This document shows positions 17,164 through 25,151 of a stretch of DNA of 34,409 nt, one piece after another. Within the stretch, counting starts at the first letter, position 1; every line of letters begins with the position of its first letter. Both the position numbers and the translations under genes were made by a program. The notes below the pieces were generated by a model. The model saw only the letters and a list, made by a program, of their open reading frames with translations, was not told where the DNA came from and did not search any database. The DNA is from Muricoccus nepalensis. GTDB lineage: Bacteria > Pseudomonadota > Alphaproteobacteria > Acetobacterales > Acetobacteraceae. The stretch covers positions 1 through 34,409 of the forward strand of contig NZ_RCZP01000047.1 in the NCBI RefSeq assembly GCF_006438825.1. Reading direction: 5' to 3'.

Positions 17164-17238
17164 CCTGGCAACGCGGTCGGCGCCTTCCTGGCTTCCGGCC
17201 GCGTCCGATTCGATGCAACGACCAGGAGCCGGTTTCCC

Positions 17239-17544
17239 ATGGGCGCTGCCTGTAACGCTCTTCACGCCGCCTTCCAGCTTGCCCTGCTGGACGCTGTCCG
17301 CCCGGGCATGGACTGGCAGGAATCCGCCCTCGCCCTTCGCGACGCGCGCGACCGCTTGGCCGCCCCGCTCGCCCTCGCGGACGAGACCGGCGCGGTGGCC
17401 CCGCCCGGCGCCCTTCCCGGCACCGACGAGCGGAGCAGCCTCTTCGCGGCGCTCCAGGCCGGCTTCCGCGGGGCGATGAGCACCCTTCCCGTCCCCGCCA
17501 ACGCCGCGGACGAGCGGCCCGCGGCGCGGCTGCGTCAGGCCTGA
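17239..17544 (+). CDS. Hypothetical 101-aa protein
   Basis: Unrecognised soluble, alanine-rich protein. It has an N-terminal helical half (LHAAFQLALLDAVRPGMDW; ESALALRDARDRLAAPLAL) and a less ordered C-terminus. There is no signal peptide, membrane helix or cysteine motif beyond C5. AGGAG at 17224-17228 lies ten bases before the ATG, and a plausible regulated promoter lies upstream at 17135-17163. Both support a real gene. It overlaps the convergent tyrC stop by 10 bp (17535-17544). Confidence 0.55.
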   Translation: MGAACNALHAAFQLALLDAVRPGMDWQESALALRDARDRLAAPLALADETGAVAPPGALPGTDERSSLFAALQAGFRGAMSTLPVPANAADERPAARLRQA

Positions 17545-18425
17545 TTCAGCTCGATCAGCGAGCGCCGGATCTTCCGCCCGCGGCGGATCCGGTCCTCGAT
17601 AAAGCCGGCCTCGCCCCATCGGATGGCGCGGCCGAAGGCCTGGGCGTCCTCCGTCAGGCGGGCGAGCATCTCCAGCACCGCCTCGCGGTTGTTGAGGAAG
17701 ATGTCGCGCCACATGTCGACGTCGCTCGCCGCGATGCGCGTGAAGTCGCGGAAGCCCGAGGCCGCAAACCTCAGAACCGCCTCCCGCGTCTCCTGCGCGA
17801 GGTCGTCGGCCGTGCCGCAGATGGTGAAGGCGATGAGGTGCGGCAGGTGGGAGACGACCGCCACCACCTTGTCGTGCGTTGCCGCGTCCATCGTCTCGAT
17901 CATCGATTCCGCGCGCTCCCAGAGGGCGCGCAGCCGGGCCACGGCCTCGGGGTCCGCGCCCGGGGGCGGCGTGATGATGCACCAGCGGCCCTTGAACAGG
18001 GTGGCGAAGCCCGCGTCCGGCCCGGAATGCTCGGTGCCGGCCATGGGATGCGCGGGCACGAGGTGGACGCCCTCCGGCAGCAGCGGCACGAGGTCGCGCA
18101 GCACGCTGCCCTTGGTGGAGCCGACGTCGCTGAGGATGCAGCCGGGCGCGAGGTGCGGCGCGATCACCGCCATCACCCCCGCGTAGGCGCCGACGGGCAC
18201 GCAGAGGATCACGGCGTCGCAGCCCTCGACCGCGCGGGCGGGGTCGGCCTCCACCGTGTCGGCGATGCCGAGCGCCCGCACGCGCTCGAGCGTTTGCGCG
18301 CTGCGGGCGGAGGCGACGAGGTGGCGGGCGATGTCGCCCCTCTCGCGCGCGAGGCGCAGGATGGAGGAGCCGACGAGCCCCGGCCCGATGATGCAGAGGC
18401 GCTCGAAGAGCGGGGCCTCAGGCAT
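17535..18425 (-). CDS. tyrC: Prephenate/arogenate dehydrogenase
   Basis: NAD(P)-dependent dehydrogenase of the TyrA/TyrC family, 296 aa, which decarboxylates prephenate or arogenate towards tyrosine. It has an N-terminal Rossmann GPGLVGSS (residues 14-21) and the substrate-binding core [24 protein letters not shown], with its catalytic His, and SHLPHLIAF follow. No ACT domain is present. It is the last gene of the chorismate mutase - hisC - tyrC operon; its ATG lies 8 bp inside the end of hisC. The cyclohexadienyl-type specificity is inferred from the coupling to hisC. Confidence 0.92.
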   Translation of the reverse strand: MPEAPLFERLCIIGPGLVGSSILRLARERGDIARHLVASARSAQTLERVRALGIADTVEADPARAVEGCDAVILCVPVGAYAGVMAVIAPHLAPGCILSDVGSTKGSVLRDLVPLLPEGVHLVPAHPMAGTEHSGPDAGFATLFKGRWCIITPPPGADPEAVARLRALWERAESMIETMDAATHDKVVAVVSHLPHLIAFTICGTADDLAQETREAVLRFAASGFRDFTRIAASDVDMWRDIFLNNREAVLEMLARLTEDAQAFGRAIRWGEAGFIEDRIRRGRKIRRSLIELNQA

Positions 18426-19524
18426 GGGCCGCGCGTCGCTGCACGGGGCTTCCGGCGCCGGCGAGCGCGTCGAGCACCATCCCGCACTCCTCCGCCGTGC
18501 CGACGGTGATGCGCAGGCAGGTCGGCAGGCCGTAGACGGCCACGCCGCGCACGATCAGCCCGCGCGCGCGGAGATGCGCGTCCGCCGCCTTGGACGCCTC
18601 CGCGCTGCCGAAGTCCACCAGCAGGAAGTTGCCGTGGCTGGGATGCACCTTGAGGCCGAGCGCCTCCAGCCCCTCGGTCAGCCGCGCGCGCCAGGCGGAG
18701 TTGTGCGCGACGCTCTTCGCGACCCAGTCGGGCTCGGACAGCGCCGCGATGCCCGCGGCCATGGCGGGGGCGGAGACGTTGAAGGGGCCGCGCACGCGGT
18801 TCATGACGTCGATGATGGCCGCCGGTCCGTAGGCCCAGCCCAGCCGGATGCCGCCGAGGCCCCAGACCTTGCTGAAGGTGCGCGTCATCACCGTGTTGGA
18901 GCCCGCGTCCACCAGCGCCTGGCCGGGGTCGTAGCCGGGGTCCTCCACGTACTCGGCGTAGGCGCTGTCGAGCACCAGCAGGATGTCCTCCCGCAGCCCC
19001 GCGCGAAGGCGGTTCACCTCCGCCTGCGGCAGCAGGGCGCCGGTCGGGTTGTTCGGGTTGGCGAGGATGACGAGGCGCGTCCGCGGCCCGCAGGCGGCGA
19101 TCAGCCCGTCCACGTCGGCGACGAGGTTCTTCTCGGGCACCTTGATGATGTGGCAGCCGGCCCAGCGCCCGGTCAGCTCGTACATGAGGAAGCCGTGGGC
19201 GGACATCACCAGCTCCGTCCCCTCCCCGCCATAGGCGAGGATGAGGAGGGCGAGCAGCTCGTCCGAGCCGTTGCCGGTGACGATGCGCGCGGGGTCGAGC
19301 CCGTGGTGGCGGCCGATCGCCTCGCGCAGCGCCGTCGCGCCGCCGTCGGGGTAGCGGTGCGCCTCCCGCCCGGCCTCGGCGATGGCGGCGATGGCGGCCG
19401 GCGGCGGGCCGAAGGGCCCCTCGTTGGAGGAGAGCTTCACGATCCGGTTCACGCCCGGGACCTTCGATTCGCCGCCCACATAGGGCTCGACCGAGAGGAT
19501 GGAGGGGCGGGGCATCACGGGCAT
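18418..19524 (-). CDS. hisC: Histidinol-phosphate / aromatic aminotransferase
   Basis: PLP fold-type I aminotransferase, 368 aa. Motifs are [38 protein letters not shown], the PLP lysine in [17 protein letters not shown], and the C-terminal [17 protein letters not shown]. HisC enzymes act on histidinol phosphate, and many also on prephenate, phenylpyruvate or hydroxyphenylpyruvate. The placement between chorismate mutase and tyrC points to the aromatic role. The start is ATG 19524, with an alternative ATG 19515 three codons in; GGAG lies 11 bases upstream. It overlaps tyrC by 8 bp. Confidence 0.92.
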   Translation of the reverse strand: MPVMPRPSILSVEPYVGGESKVPGVNRIVKLSSNEGPFGPPPAAIAAIAEAGREAHRYPDGGATALREAIGRHHGLDPARIVTGNGSDELLALLILAYGGEGTELVMSAHGFLMYELTGRWAGCHIIKVPEKNLVADVDGLIAACGPRTRLVILANPNNPTGALLPQAEVNRLRAGLREDILLVLDSAYAEYVEDPGYDPGQALVDAGSNTVMTRTFSKVWGLGGIRLGWAYGPAAIIDVMNRVRGPFNVSAPAMAAGIAALSEPDWVAKSVAHNSAWRARLTEGLEALGLKVHPSHGNFLLVDFGSAEASKAADAHLRARGLIVRGVAVYGLPTCLRITVGTAEECGMVLDALAGAGSPVQRRAAHA

Positions 19525-19558
19525 GGTCGTCGTCGCTCCGGGAGGGGAGAGGAGGGGC

Positions 19559-20398
19559 TCAGGCGGGGGCGCCGTCCGGCTCCGGCTCCGCGTAGCCGCC
19601 GATCGGGGCGGCGCGGAAGGGGGCGAGCGGGGCGAGGCGCGGGTCGCCGGGGGCCACGAGGCCCTCGACTTCGGCCAGCATGCGCCGGCCGTCGGCGGAG
19701 GCAAGGAGGCGGCGCGGCGGCAGGCCGGCCGCGGCGAGCGCCGCCGCCACCGCGTCGCGGGCGGTGCCGGGCGCGCGCTCCAGCCGCAGCAGGCCGCGGT
19801 CGCGCGGGGTGGCGTCGGCGCCGAAGCGGGCGAGGACGAGGGCGCTCGGCACGGACTGGCCGGGGCGCATGAGGAAGGGCAGCGCGGCCACCACCTGCGG
19901 GCCGGGCGCGTCGAGCCCCGCCCACCAGGCGGCCTCCGGCGCCTCGCCGTCCGCCGGGGAGGGCAGGACCGCGACGGAGCACTCCCCCGCCTCCAGGGCG
20001 GCGAGCGCGGCGGCGGGGGTGGCCTGGGGGCGGAGCGGCGTCTCGAGGCCGAAATGCCCGCGCGCCAGCATCTCCGTCCCCGCGACGGCCGCGACGGAGA
20101 AGTCCGACTGCTGGCGGAGCGAGGTCCCGATCAGCTCCCGCCAGAGCCGGGCGAGGGCCGCGCGCGGCATCGGCCCAGCGTGGCGGCCGAGGAGCCGGCG
20201 GAGGATCATCGCCTCCCGCCCCGGGCGGAAGCTCGCGCCGCCCGCCTTCATCCCCTGGGCCGCGAGCGTGGCCGAGAGGGCGGCGCGGCGCATCAGCAGG
20301 TCGTGCACGGCGTCGTCGATCGCGTCGAACTCCGCCCGCGCGGCCAGGAGGGCCGCGGGGTTGACGACGGACGGGTCGGTGAGGGCGGGGTCGGGCAT
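19559..20398 (-). CDS. Chorismate mutase with degenerate prephenate-dehydratase/ACT-like tail
   Basis: Converts chorismate to prephenate. Residues 15-105 form an AroQ-type all-helical mutase ([19 protein letters not shown], then [19 protein letters not shown] and [16 protein letters not shown]). The remaining ~175 residues resemble a worn P-protein. [19 protein letters not shown] corresponds to the AVExGxADxxVxPIEN region, and MLAEVEGLV ... IGGY resembles an ACT-domain ending. The catalytic Thr-Arg-Phe motif of prephenate dehydratase is not found. It is 279 aa from ATG 20398 and heads the hisC-tyrC operon (34-bp gap). A -35/-10 pair lies at 20410-20438. Confidence 0.82.
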   Translation of the reverse strand: MPDPALTDPSVVNPAALLAARAEFDAIDDAVHDLLMRRAALSATLAAQGMKAGGASFRPGREAMILRRLLGRHAGPMPRAALARLWRELIGTSLRQQSDFSVAAVAGTEMLARGHFGLETPLRPQATPAAALAALEAGECSVAVLPSPADGEAPEAAWWAGLDAPGPQVVAALPFLMRPGQSVPSALVLARFGADATPRDRGLLRLERAPGTARDAVAAALAAAGLPPRRLLASADGRRMLAEVEGLVAPGDPRLAPLAPFRAAPIGGYAEPEPDGAPA

Positions 20399-20409
20399 GG
20401 TTTCCGGCG

Positions 20410-20438
20410 GGTCTAGCGCCCCCGTGCCGGGGCGCCAA
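20410..20438 (-). promoter_or_regulatory. Promoter of the chorismate mutase operon, probably leaderless
   Basis: On the minus strand TTGGCG (20433-20438) and TAGACC (20410-20415) are 17 bp apart. The expected start site is about 5 nt or less before ATG 20398, leaving no room for a Shine-Dalgarno sequence, and none is seen. Confidence 0.5.
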
Positions 20439-20482
20439 GGCAGGCCGGCGCTTTCGAAGGGGCCGCCATGGCGCCCGCAGCC

Positions 20483-20511
20483 TTGCCCCCCCGCCGCGGG
20501 GCTCCTAATCC
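20483..20511 (+). promoter_or_regulatory. Promoter of metX, probably leaderless
   Basis: TTGCCC (20483-20488) and TAATCC (20506-20511) are spaced by 17 bp. The -10 ends only 8 bp before ATG 20520, so transcription should begin at or next to the start codon. No SD sequence precedes the ATG and no SAM riboswitch fits in the space. Confidence 0.5.
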
Positions 20512-20519
20512 TCCCGGCC

Positions 20520-21674
20520 ATGAATGAGGCTGTGCCGTTCCTGCCGGAGGTTGCGCACCAGCGGGCCGTCTTTCCGGACGGGCTGCTGCTGGACAGCGGG
20601 GCGACGCTCGCGCCCCTCGTCGTCGCTTACGAGACCTACGGCACGCTGGACGCGGCGCGCGGCAACGCCGTGCTCGTCTGCCACGCCCTCACGGGCGACC
20701 AGTACCTGGCCGGGCGTCACCCCGTGACGGGGCGGCCGGGCTGGTGGGAGAACATCGTCGGCCCGGGGCTGCCGATCGACACGGACCGCTTCTTCGTCAT
20801 CTGCGCGAACGTGCTCGGCGGCTGCATGGGCAGCTCCGGCCCGCGGGAGGAGATGACGGACGAGGAGGGCAACGGCCTCGGCCGGCCCTACGGCACGGAT
20901 TTCCCGAGCGTCACCATCCGCGACATGGTCCGCGCCCAGAAGCGCCTCGTGGAGCGCCTCGGCATCACCCGGCTGCTCGCGGTCATCGGCGGCTCCATGG
21001 GGGGGATGCAGGCGCTGCAATGGGCGGCGACCTACCCGGAGGCGGTCTTCGCCTGCGCGCCCATCGCGACGGCCGCGCACCACTCCGCCCAGAACATCGC
21101 CTTCCACGAGGTCGGCCGCGCCGCCATCCACGCCGATCCCGACTGGTGCGGGGGCGCCTACTGGCGGGAGGGGCGGCTGCCGGCGCAGGGCCTGTCCGTC
21201 GCGCGCATGGTGGCGCACATCACCTACCTCTCGGAGAGCGCGCTGACGCGGAAGTTCGGCCGTCGCCTCCAGGGCGCCAAGGCCGTCACCTTCCTCGAGG
21301 ACGTCTTCGCGGTGGAGAGCTACCTCCGCCACCAGGGCAGCACCTTCATCCGCCGCTTCGACGCCAACTCCTACCTCACGATCACCCGCGCCATGGACTA
21401 CTTCGACCTGGCCGCGGAGTTCGAGGGCGACCTGTCCCGGGCCTTCCAGGGCACGCCGACGCGCTTCTTCGTCGCCTCCTTCTCCTCCGACTGGCTCTTT
21501 CCCACGGCCGAGAGCCGGGCGATCACCCGCGCGCTGAACCGGGCGGCCGCCCGCACCTCCTTTATCGAGATCGCCTCCGACAAGGGGCACGACGCCTTCC
21601 TGCTGGACGAGCCCGAGTTCCACGCGGCGCTGGGCGGCTTCCTGCGCGGCGCGGCCGACGCGGCGGGGGCGTGA
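20520..21674 (+). CDS. metX: Homoserine O-acetyltransferase (or O-succinyltransferase)
   Basis: Alpha/beta-hydrolase enzyme acylating homoserine in the first committed step of methionine synthesis, 384 aa. The triad is visible: nucleophile S159 in GGSMGGMQ, D324 in SSDWLFP and H357 in DKGHDAFL. Other MetX blocks are [20 protein letters not shown] and [16 protein letters not shown]. MetX proteins can use acetyl- or succinyl-CoA, and sequence alone does not settle which. The start is ATG 20520. The stop overlaps the GTG of metW (GTGA, 21671-21674), a conserved alphaproteobacterial pair. Confidence 0.95.
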   Translation: MNEAVPFLPEVAHQRAVFPDGLLLDSGATLAPLVVAYETYGTLDAARGNAVLVCHALTGDQYLAGRHPVTGRPGWWENIVGPGLPIDTDRFFVICANVLGGCMGSSGPREEMTDEEGNGLGRPYGTDFPSVTIRDMVRAQKRLVERLGITRLLAVIGGSMGGMQALQWAATYPEAVFACAPIATAAHHSAQNIAFHEVGRAAIHADPDWCGGAYWREGRLPAQGLSVARMVAHITYLSESALTRKFGRRLQGAKAVTFLEDVFAVESYLRHQGSTFIRRFDANSYLTITRAMDYFDLAAEFEGDLSRAFQGTPTRFFVASFSSDWLFPTAESRAITRALNRAAARTSFIEIASDKGHDAFLLDEPEFHAALGGFLRGAADAAGA

Positions 21675-22348
21675 GGGTGGGGATCCGTCCCAAGGCGGAG
21701 CCGGTCCGCCCCCCGGCGGAGCCCATCCGCTACGTCGCGAAGAACATGCGGCTCGACCTGCGGCTGATCGCGGAGATGATCCCGGCCGGCGCGAAGGTGC
21801 TCGACATCGGCTGCGGCGACGGGGCGCTGATCGAGCACCTGACGCGCGAGAAGGGCGCCGACGCGCGGGGCATCGAGATCGACATGGCCGAGGCGACGCG
21901 CGCGGTCGCGGCGGGCCTCGCCGTCATCCACGGCGACGCGGACGCGGACCTCGCCCACTACCCGGACGGCGCCTTCGACTACGTCGTGCTCAGCCGCACG
22001 CTGCAGGCGGTGGAGCGCCCGCGCGAGGTGCTGCGCCAGATGCTGCGCATCGGCAGCCACGCGATCGTCTCCTTCCCCAATTTCGGGCACTGGCAGATGC
22101 GCTGGCGCCTGCTGTCCACCGGGCGGATGCCGGACACCGACACTTGGAACCGCCCCTGGTACGAGACGCCGAACATCCACCCCTGCACGATCCTCGACTT
22201 CGTGGCGCTCTGCGAGGCCGACGGCTACGCGGTGGACGGCTGGCTCGCCGTGGACGAGCGCGGGCTGCGCGCGCCCTGGCGCCGCGGGCTGCGCCTGGCC
22301 AACCTGTTCGGGGAGCAGGCCCTCTTCCTGCTGAGCCGCAAGGGCTGA
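21671..22348 (+). CDS. metW: Methionine biosynthesis protein MetW
   Basis: Class I SAM-dependent-methyltransferase-fold protein that partners MetX; in several bacteria MetX needs MetW for full homoserine acylation. The family core is visible: [12 protein letters not shown], then motif [36 protein letters not shown] and [11 protein letters not shown] with WYETPNIH. The GTG at 21671 overlaps the metX stop and gives 225 aa. The ATG at 21747 matches the usual family N-terminus and is an alternative start. It is translationally coupled to metX. Confidence 0.94.
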   Translation: MRVGIRPKAEPVRPPAEPIRYVAKNMRLDLRLIAEMIPAGAKVLDIGCGDGALIEHLTREKGADARGIEIDMAEATRAVAAGLAVIHGDADADLAHYPDGAFDYVVLSRTLQAVERPREVLRQMLRIGSHAIVSFPNFGHWQMRWRLLSTGRMPDTDTWNRPWYETPNIHPCTILDFVALCEADGYAVDGWLAVDERGLRAPWRRGLRLANLFGEQALFLLSRKG

Positions 22349-22353
22349 CCGCG

Positions 22354-22716
22354 ATGTCCGGGACATGCGCCGACGCGAGGTCCGAGGCCGGGCCCGCGAT
22401 GAAGTACCCGGTGACGCCGGACGGCCGCTACTTCGCGGTCCGCGGGCGGCTGTGGCGCATGGCAGACCCCTCCCTGCCGCCAGAGCGCCGCGAGGTGCTG
22501 ACGCGCGAGCTCATGGCCGCGCGCCGCGCGGTCGGCACGGCGCTGCGCAGCGAGGACGAGGAGGCGCTGAAGGTCGCCCGCGCCGCGGTGGACAAGGCCA
22601 AGCGCGCGCTCGGCGAGCGCGGCCCCGTCTGGTGGACGGACGGCGCGCCGGACATGAACCGGAAGAAGGTGAAGGACACCCCCTACGCCGCCTGGTACGC
22701 CGGGCTGAACCTCTGA
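22354..22716 (+). CDS. Conserved small protein of unknown function
   Basis: Soluble protein of 120 aa from ATG 22354. Conservation seems to begin at ATG 22399 (MKYPVTPDGRYFAVRGRLWR), which gives 105 aa and may be the true start. A central helix rich in Ala/Arg/Glu leads to the C-terminal KRALGERGPVWWTDGAPDMN and TPYAAWYAG. I recognise this pattern from uncharacterised alphaproteobacterial proteins, but no function is known to me. It begins 5 bp after metW and may be read through from metXW. Confidence 0.75.
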   Translation: MSGTCADARSEAGPAMKYPVTPDGRYFAVRGRLWRMADPSLPPERREVLTRELMAARRAVGTALRSEDEEALKVARAAVDKAKRALGERGPVWWTDGAPDMNRKKVKDTPYAAWYAGLNL

Positions 22717-22746
22717 CGCCCGGCCGGGTTCCTCCTTACATTTCAG

Positions 22747-22767
22747 GGGGATGATCCCCATATGGGG
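22747..22767. promoter_or_regulatory. Nested palindromes over the start of the WYL-like gene
   Basis: GGGGAT-G-ATCCCC (22747-22759) shares its CCCC arm with the perfect 12-bp palindrome CCCCATATGGGG (22756-22767), which contains ATG 22762. In RNA the middle CCCC can pair with either flanking GGGG block, and one of these is the only SD-like AGGGGG. This could be an autoregulatory operator or a translational switch. Confidence 0.45.
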
Positions 22768-23178
22768 TCCATGCGCAAGACCCCCGCGGGGCTCCGCGCC
22801 GACGCGTCCCCGCCGCCCTCCCGCCTCCTTCGCCGCCGCGTCGCCCGCCTCGCCCGGGCGGTGCGGGAGCGGCGCGCGCTCGAGCTGCTCTACGGCGGCG
22901 CCTGGCGCGTCGTGCACCCGCACGCCATCGGCCGCATGGGCACGGGGCGGATCGGGCTGCTGACTTGGCAGACGGCGGGCCTCGCGCGCGGCCCCGGCGA
23001 CCCCGGCGAGGGCTGGCGGATGTTCGACGTGGCCCGGATCGGGGCCACGCGGGCGCTGCGGGCGCATTTCGCCCCTCGCCCCCGCGGCGGCCCGGCCTGG
23101 ACGGCAGGGATCGGCGCGCCGGTGGCCGAGGTGCCCTCGCGCGACGAGGCGCTCTCGGCGGCGCCCGCGGAGGCCTGA
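22762..23178 (+). CDS. Stand-alone WYL-like domain protein
   Basis: A 138-aa basic protein. Residues about 34-104 follow the WYL pattern: RERRALELLYGGAWRVVHPHAIG, then a glycine turn, GLLTWQTAG, and GWRMFDVARIGATRAL ahead of HFAPRPRGG. WYL domains bind ligands or nucleic acid, usually behind an HTH in transcription regulators. Here no HTH is present and the N-terminus is only an Arg-rich helix. AGGGGG at 22745-22750 serves ATG 22762; ATG 22771 is an alternative. It ends 7 bp before the convergent BLUF gene. The domain call is by pattern only. Confidence 0.62.
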   Translation: MGSMRKTPAGLRADASPPPSRLLRRRVARLARAVRERRALELLYGGAWRVVHPHAIGRMGTGRIGLLTWQTAGLARGPGDPGEGWRMFDVARIGATRALRAHFAPRPRGGPAWTAGIGAPVAEVPSRDEALSAAPAEA

Positions 23179-23185
23179 TCGCGGC

Positions 23186-23626
23186 TCAGGCGGCGCGGGC
23201 CGGCCTCACCACGCGCTGCAGGAGGTCCAGCACCCGCTGGGACCCCGTGCCCGTGGGGCTCGGCACGGTCAGGGTGGCGTAGCGCTCGGTCCCCTGCGCG
23301 GCCGGGCCGGCATAGGCCATCGACCACCCGGCGAACTCGCGGCCGGCGACGGCCTCGCAGGAGAGCACGACGGTGTCGGTGTGGCGCTGGTCGCACTGGA
23401 TGCGCTCGAAGGTGGCCTGGACGGCGGCGAGCGGCCCTTCCAGCACCTGGGCGAAGCAGTCGGTGCTGAACAGCAGCGCGCCGGTGATGCCCACCCGCGC
23501 GTTGTTGCGCCGCGACACCGCGAGGATGCCGAGCACCTCCGCCTCCGTCTCCCCCGGGGAGCCCGCGAGAAGGTTCCGGCTGACATAGACCAGCCGGTGG
23601 AGCGGGCCCGCGGGGCTGTCGCTCAC
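23186..23626 (-). CDS. BLUF-domain blue-light photoreceptor
   Basis: A 146-aa protein that is almost only a BLUF (FAD-binding blue-light sensing) domain. All photocycle residues known from AppA are present at matching spacing: Y14 (LVYVS), N42, Q60 (CFAQVLEG), W101 and M103 (GWSMAY). A C-terminal helical tail (SQRVLDLLQRVVRP) may be the output surface. The ATG overlaps the stop of the upstream GGDEF-EAL gene as ATGA (23623-23626). Together they look like a two-protein version of BLUF-EAL fusions such as BlrP1, in which light controls c-di-GMP turnover. Confidence 0.93.
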   Translation of the reverse strand: MSDSPAGPLHRLVYVSRNLLAGSPGETEAEVLGILAVSRRNNARVGITGALLFSTDCFAQVLEGPLAAVQATFERIQCDQRHTDTVVLSCEAVAGREFAGWSMAYAGPAAQGTERYATLTVPSPTGTGSQRVLDLLQRVVRPARAA

Positions 23627-24993
23627 GGCCGGCCCTCCTTCCAGCTGTGCCCGTCGCGGAAGCGGTCGATCAGGCCCGGGACCTCGCCGGCCGGCACGGG
23701 CCGGCTGAGAAGGTAGCCCTGGGCCTCCGTGCAGCCCTCCTGGTGGACGCGGCGCATCTGCGCGGCGGTCTCCACGCCCTCCGCGGTGATGCGGATGCCG
23801 AGGCTCGCCCCCAGCGCGGCGACGGTCCGCACCACGGCGGTGTCGTCGGCGAAGGAGCGGTCGATCTTCACCTTGTCGAAGGCGAAGCGGCGGAGCTGCG
23901 TCAGCGAGGAGTAGCCGGTGCCGAAGTCGTCGAGCGACACCTTCACGCCGAGCGCCTTCAGCGCCGTGAGCTGCTCGATCGTCGAGCCGTCGTCGGCGAG
24001 GAGCGCGCTCTCGGTGATCTCAAGCTCCAGCCGGGGGCCGGCCAGGCCGGTGGTGTCGAGCGCCTTCCGCACCGCTGCGACGAGCGTCCCGGCCGCGAGC
24101 TGCGCGGGCGCCACGTTCACGGCCACGCTGAGCTCGCCCTCCCAGCGCACGGCCTCCGCGCAGGCCTGGTGCAGCACCCACTCGCCGATCGAGGTGATGA
24201 GGCCGAGCTCCTCCGCCACGGGGATGAAGCGGTCGGGCGGGACGAGGCCGCGGCCGGGGTGGCGCCAGCGGATCAGCGCCTCGAAGCCGTAGAGGCGGTT
24301 CTCGGCGAGGTGGAACTGGGGCTGGTAGAAGAGCTCGAACTCGCCGAGCGCGAGGGCGGCGCGAAGGTCGAACTCGAGTCGCTGCCGCTCCTCCGCGGCC
24401 TCCTGCAGGGCGGGCTCGAAGAAGTGGTAGCGCCGGCGCCCGCCCTCCTTGCTCTTGTAGAGCGCGAGGTCGGCGCGGCGGAGCACGGCGTCGGCGCCGA
24501 GGCCCGGCAGCACCATGGCGATGCCGACGCTGGCGCCGATGTTGGCGATCCGCCCCTCGACCATGTAGGGGCGGCCGAGCAGGTCCACGAGGCGGCCGGC
24601 GACGCTGGCCGCGGCGTTCTCGCCGGCCAGGCCGTGGAGCAGCACGGCGAACTCGTCCCCGCCCATGCGCGCGGCGATGTCCCCGGGGCGCAGCGTGGCG
24701 CGCAGGCGGCGGGCGACGTGGCGCAGCAGCGCGTCCCCGGCCGCGTGGCCGAGGCTGTCGTTGACGGCCTTGAAGCGGTCGAGGTCGATGAGCATCGCCG
24801 CCATCTCGGACGAGCCTCCGCCCTCCTCGGAGAAGCTGGCGCCGGCGTAGGAGAGGGCGCGCTCCAGCCGCGTGCGGAACTCCGTGCGGTCCGCGAGGCC
24901 CGTCAGCGGATCGCCCGGCCAGAGCGGCCGCGAGCACGCGGGGCAGTGCTCCTCCTGCCCGCTGCCGGCGAGCGGGCCGATCGAACCTTCCAT
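23623..24993 (-). CDS. Soluble GGDEF-EAL c-di-GMP synthase/phosphodiesterase coupled to BLUF
   Basis: Cytoplasmic 456-aa protein with no membrane helix or PAS domain. The short N-terminus has a CPAC pair (C17, C20), possibly a metal or redox site. The GGDEF domain has metal ligand D70 (LIDLDRFK), GGDEF at 111-115, and an I-site RxxD at 102-105, five residues before GGDEF. The EAL domain starts near residue 235 and has EALIRW, LEITESALL, DDFGTGYSSL, KIDRSF and AEGVET, all needed for hydrolysis. Both activities look intact, so an external input, probably the co-translated BLUF protein, may set the balance. The promoter region is shared divergently with the CHAP gene. Confidence 0.94.
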   Translation of the reverse strand: MEGSIGPLAGSGQEEHCPACSRPLWPGDPLTGLADRTEFRTRLERALSYAGASFSEEGGGSSEMAAMLIDLDRFKAVNDSLGHAAGDALLRHVARRLRATLRPGDIAARMGGDEFAVLLHGLAGENAAASVAGRLVDLLGRPYMVEGRIANIGASVGIAMVLPGLGADAVLRRADLALYKSKEGGRRRYHFFEPALQEAAEERQRLEFDLRAALALGEFELFYQPQFHLAENRLYGFEALIRWRHPGRGLVPPDRFIPVAEELGLITSIGEWVLHQACAEAVRWEGELSVAVNVAPAQLAAGTLVAAVRKALDTTGLAGPRLELEITESALLADDGSTIEQLTALKALGVKVSLDDFGTGYSSLTQLRRFAFDKVKIDRSFADDTAVVRTVAALGASLGIRITAEGVETAAQMRRVHQEGCTEAQGYLLSRPVPAGEVPGLIDRFRDGHSWKEGRP

Positions 24994-25032
24994 GCCGCCA
25001 CCGTCTCCCGTGAATCGTCGCGTAAGGGGCGC

Positions 25033-25064
25033 AGCCTAGGGAGGACCGGTGGACAGGACGTAAA
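25033..25064 (-). promoter_or_regulatory. Possible promoter of the GGDEF-EAL/BLUF operon
   Basis: On the minus strand the -10-like TAGGCT (25033-25038) is an exact inverse copy of the -10 of the divergent gene (arms CAGCCTAG and CTAGGCTG). The -35-like TTTACG (25059-25064) is 20 bp away, longer than ideal. Confidence 0.35.
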
Positions 25065-25078
25065 CGGCGCCCCCGGCG

Positions 25079-25108
25079 CTGACAGCCGTCCCGCCGCCGC
25101 GCTAGGCT
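25079..25108 (+). promoter_or_regulatory. Promoter of the CHAP lipoprotein gene
   Basis: CTGACA (25079-25084) and TAGGCT (25103-25108) are separated by 18 bp, a good housekeeping-type pair. It lies about 45 bp before GTG 25152. Confidence 0.5.
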
Positions 25109-25151
25109 GGGCCCGGCCTCGGGGGAGGCCGCGAGGGGGTTCGAGCGTATC

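Noticed and set aside
20416-20435. 7-bp hairpin GCGCCCC/GGGGCGC between the divergent operons
   Set aside because: It lies in the spacer between the -35 and -10 of the chorismate mutase promoter, so it is not transcribed in that direction; probably chance in GC-rich DNA.
20399-20519. SAM-II or similar riboswitch upstream of metX
   Set aside because: Alphaproteobacterial metX often has one, but no conserved riboswitch core was seen and the predicted promoter leaves almost no leader.
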